DNA from: Streptosporangiaceae bacterium
GTDB lineage: Bacteria; Actinomycetota; Actinomycetes; Streptosporangiales; Streptosporangiaceae
Direction: 5' to 3'
Length of the DNA: 8,020 nt
NCBI GenBank assembly: GCA_030040815.1
Contig: JASHSZ010000730.1
Location: forward strand, 1 to 8,020
Shown one piece after another: positions 5,905 through 8,020 of the stretch (position 1 is the first letter of the stretch; each line of letters begins with the position of its first letter). The notes beneath the pieces were generated by a model. The model saw nothing but the letters and a program-made list of their open reading frames with translations, did not search any database and had not been told where the DNA came from. A program made the translations under genes and the position numbers.

Positions 5905-6819
5905 TCAGAAAACGATCGCGGTGCGGCCGTCGAGGAGCACGCGGTCCTCGCAGTGCCAGGAAACGGCGCGCGAGAGCACGGTCCGTTCGATGTCGGCGCC
6001 GCGCCGGGCGAGTTCCGCGACACTGTCCCGGTGCGACACCCGGACGACGTCCTGCTCGATGATCGGTCCCTCGTCGAGGTCGACCGTGGCATAGTGCGCG
6101 GTGGCGCCGATCAGTTTGACACCGCGTTCCTTCGCCCGCTCATAGGGCGCGCGACCGGCGAAAGCCGGCAGGAACGAGTGATGGATGTTGATGATCGGCA
6201 CGCCGCACCGGTCGAGGAAGTCTGGCGACAGCACCTGCATATACCGGGCCAGCACGATCAGGTCGACGCGGCCACGGAGGAGGTCCAGCTCGCGCTGCTC
6301 GGCTTCCGGCTTGGTCGCCGCGGTCACCGGGACACACTCGTATGGGACGCCGAACGAGGCCACATCCGCGCGCAGGTTCTCGTGATTGGAGACCACCTGC
6401 ACGGTCGTGATCGGCAGCTCGCCGCGTCGCTCCCGCCACAGCAGGTCGAGCAGGCAGTGGTCGTAGCGGGACACGAACAGCGCGACCCGGGATCGCGCCG
6501 CGGTGTCCCGCAGCCGGAACTGGGCGTCGAGCGGGTCCGCTACCTCGAGGGCGAACGCCCGCTCTAGGCCCGGAAGCCGGGCAGCCAGCTTCGGCAGGTG
6601 GAACTCCACTCGCAGGAAAAACCGGCCGCCGGTCGGGTCGCTGGAGTACTGGTCGGACTGCACGATGTTGGCCCCGTTGCGGTGCAGGAACGAGGCGACA
6701 CTGGCGATGATCCCTGGCCGGTCCAGGCACCACATCACGAGCCTGGCGATGTCAGCGCCAGGCGGGCCGGCCGGTGCGCCGCCCGGAGCGGTCGCCGGCT
6801 GTTCAGCGACGGTCGTCAT
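5905..6819 (-). CDS. purU: Formyltetrahydrofolate deformylase
   Basis: PurU hydrolyses 10-formyltetrahydrofolate to tetrahydrofolate and formate. It balances the one-carbon folate pool and can feed formate to PurT-type purine synthesis. The 304-aa product has an N-terminal ACT regulatory domain (about 25-105; CLDRPGIIASVASFLHRNGANI at 31-52 is its typical start) and a C-terminal formyltransferase-like hydrolase domain (about 110-304). The catalytic triad is visible as Asn211 and His213 in IINIHHSFLPAF (209-220) and Asp249 in VDLDEGPIIEQD (246-257). The N-terminal 22 residues are Ala/Gly/Pro-rich and dispensable-looking. Its ATG (6819) lies 3 nt after the metK stop, which suggests co-transcription and translational coupling; there is no strong Shine-Dalgarno sequence. 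In E. coli the enzyme is controlled by methionine and glycine, which would fit a SAM-synthesis neighbour. No terminator is evident directly after its stop. Confidence 0.96.
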   Translation of the reverse strand: MTTVAEQPATAPGGAPAGPPGADIARLVMWCLDRPGIIASVASFLHRNGANIVQSDQYSSDPTGGRFFLRVEFHLPKLAARLPGLERAFALEVADPLDAQFRLRDTAARSRVALFVSRYDHCLLDLLWRERRGELPITTVQVVSNHENLRADVASFGVPYECVPVTAATKPEAEQRELDLLRGRVDLIVLARYMQVLSPDFLDRCGVPIINIHHSFLPAFAGRAPYERAKERGVKLIGATAHYATVDLDEGPIIEQDVVRVSHRDSVAELARRGADIERTVLSRAVSWHCEDRVLLDGRTAIVF

Positions 6820-6822
6820 CGG

Positions 6823-8020
6823 TCACACCGCTGCGGCCACCGCATCTGCCGGCCCGGTCCCCCCGGCCGAGAGGGCCGGCAGGCCGGCCGCCGCGCGCAG
6901 CGCGGCCGCGCGGTCGGTCCGCTCCCACGGCAGGTCGAGGTCGGTGCGGCCGAAGTGGCCGTACGCCGACGTCTGCGAGTAGATCGGGCGGTGCAGGTCC
7001 AGGTCGCGCCGGAACGCGGCCGGGCGCATGTCGAACTGCTCGGTGACGAGCCGCATGATCAGATCCCGGCTCACCCGCTCGGTGCCGAACGTCTCGACGA
7101 GCAGCGACACCGGCCTGGCCACGCCGATCGCGTACGCGACCTGAACCTCGGCTCGCCGGGCAAGGCCTGCCGCTACGACATTCTTGGCCAGATGACGCGC
7201 CGCGTAGGCGGCGCTGCGGTCGACCTTGGACGGGTCCTTGCCGGAGAACGCCCCGCCGCCGTGGCGCGCGTACCCGCCGTAGGTGTCGACGATGATCTTG
7301 CGGCCGGTCAGGCCAGCGTCGCCGACGGGTCCGCCGATGACGAACCGCCCTGTCGGGTTGACGAGCAGGCCGACGTGCAGCGCGGCAGCGTCGTAGAGCT
7401 CGGCCGGCAGCACCGGGGTCACCACGTGGTTCCAGAGGTCCTCGCGGATCTCATCCACCGAGACATCGGGCGCGTGCTGGGCGGAGATCAGTACCCGCTC
7501 GACCCCGACCGGCACGTTGCCGATGTAGCGGATGCTCACCTGGGTCTTGCCGTCCGGCCGCAGGTACGGCAGGGTGCCGTCTTTGCGGACGGCGGCGAGC
7601 CGCCGGGCCAGCCGGTGCGCCAGCGCGATCGGCATCGGCATGAGCTCGGGCGTCTCGTCGGTGGCATAGCCGAACATCATCCCCTGATCGCCAGCCCCGG
7701 CTCGGTCGAGGTCGTCGTCGGACTGCTTGTCGCGGATCTCGTGTGCCTCGTCGACGCCCTGGGCTATGTCGGGTGACTGCTTGTCGAGTGCCACCAGTAC
7801 CGCGCAGGTCCGGCCGTCGAATCCGCAATCGCCGTTGTCGTAGCCGATCCGGGTCACGGTGTCGCGCGCGATCTGCGCGTAGTCAAGGTTGCGCGGCGTG
7901 GTGATCTCACCCGCGAGTACGACCATGCCCGTGGTGATCAGCGTCTCGCAGGCCACGCGCGAGTAGGGGTCGCTCGCGAGCGCCGCGTCCAGGACCGCGT
8001 CAGAGATGGCGTCGGCGACC
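6823..8020 (-). CDS. metK: S-adenosylmethionine synthetase, N-terminus outside the window
   Basis: MetK makes S-adenosylmethionine from methionine and ATP and acts as a cytoplasmic oligomer. The frame is open to the window edge: it begins [20 protein letters not shown], matching the region about 20 residues into known MetK proteins, so the start and the HPDK motif are missing. A GTG at 7956 lies inside conserved sequence ([10 protein letters not shown]) and is not the start. The 398 visible residues include [20 protein letters not shown] (about 66-85), [20 protein letters not shown] (108-127, ATP/Mg binding signature) and [16 protein letters not shown] (254-269, second signature). The C-terminal tail after [17 protein letters not shown] is about 15 residues longer than usual and Ala/Gly-rich. 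It ends at TGA 6825-6823, 3 nt before purU, so the two form an operon whose promoter lies beyond the window. Confidence 0.97.
   Translation of the reverse strand, partial: VADAISDAVLDAALASDPYSRVACETLITTGMVVLAGEITTPRNLDYAQIARDTVTRIGYDNGDCGFDGRTCAVLVALDKQSPDIAQGVDEAHEIRDKQSDDDLDRAGAGDQGMMFGYATDETPELMPMPIALAHRLARRLAAVRKDGTLPYLRPDGKTQVSIRYIGNVPVGVERVLISAQHAPDVSVDEIREDLWNHVVTPVLPAELYDAAALHVGLLVNPTGRFVIGGPVGDAGLTGRKIIVDTYGGYARHGGGAFSGKDPSKVDRSAAYAARHLAKNVVAAGLARRAEVQVAYAIGVARPVSLLVETFGTERVSRDLIMRLVTEQFDMRPAAFRRDLDLHRPIYSQTSAYGHFGRTDLDLPWERTDRAAALRAAAGLPALSAGGTGPADAVAAAV

Noticed and set aside
5893..7776. Long + strand open frames (5893-6567 and 6598-7776) opposite purU and metK
   Set aside because: Both are antisense to highly conserved genes and encode low-complexity His/Arg/Gly-rich sequence without any recognisable motif.

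Overview
The window looks like chromosomal DNA from a high-GC actinobacterium. The evidence is the strong G/C bias at third codon positions, the DUF664/DinB protein, the HicA-like small protein typical of that phylum, -10 boxes sitting about 7 nt before start codons (leaderless transcription), and a LeuRS of actinobacterial style with a KMGKS loop. I cannot name the genus.

Layout. The left third (1-2782) is a run of four + strand genes with no obvious shared pathway: an alpha/beta hydrolase cut by the window edge, a DUF664/DinB-fold protein, a 91-aa HicA-like protein with a clear leaderless promoter, and a class I SAM-dependent methyltransferase. They meet the right part convergently at about 2783-2833. 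The right two thirds lie on the minus strand and hold housekeeping genes. Read in transcription order from the right edge these are metK (S-adenosylmethionine synthetase, N-terminus outside the window), purU (formyltetrahydrofolate deformylase, 3 nt after metK) and, after a 248-nt intergenic region, leuS (leucyl-tRNA synthetase).

The most interesting part is the leuS leader (about 5657-5800, minus strand). A TATGAT -10 box lies 6 nt before an ATG that opens a 13-codon ORF (MAIFWSLLRYGPR) with tandem Leu codons. The last codons and stop of this ORF form the 5' arm of a long hairpin. That hairpin abuts, with no spacer, a perfect 8-bp hairpin followed by five U residues, which is a textbook intrinsic terminator. 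leuS starts 43 nt after the U-run, with a Shine-Dalgarno sequence. This is the architecture of ribosome-mediated transcription attenuation: leuS would be transcribed when leucyl-tRNA is scarce and the ribosome stalls at the Leu codons. Attenuators of this class have been predicted before upstream of leuS in some Streptomyces, so the class is not new. The abutting hairpins and the lack of an obvious strong antiterminator are worth attention.

metK and purU appear to be one transcription unit linking SAM supply with the folate one-carbon pool. I see no insertion sequence, CRISPR array, tRNA, rRNA or phage gene in the window.
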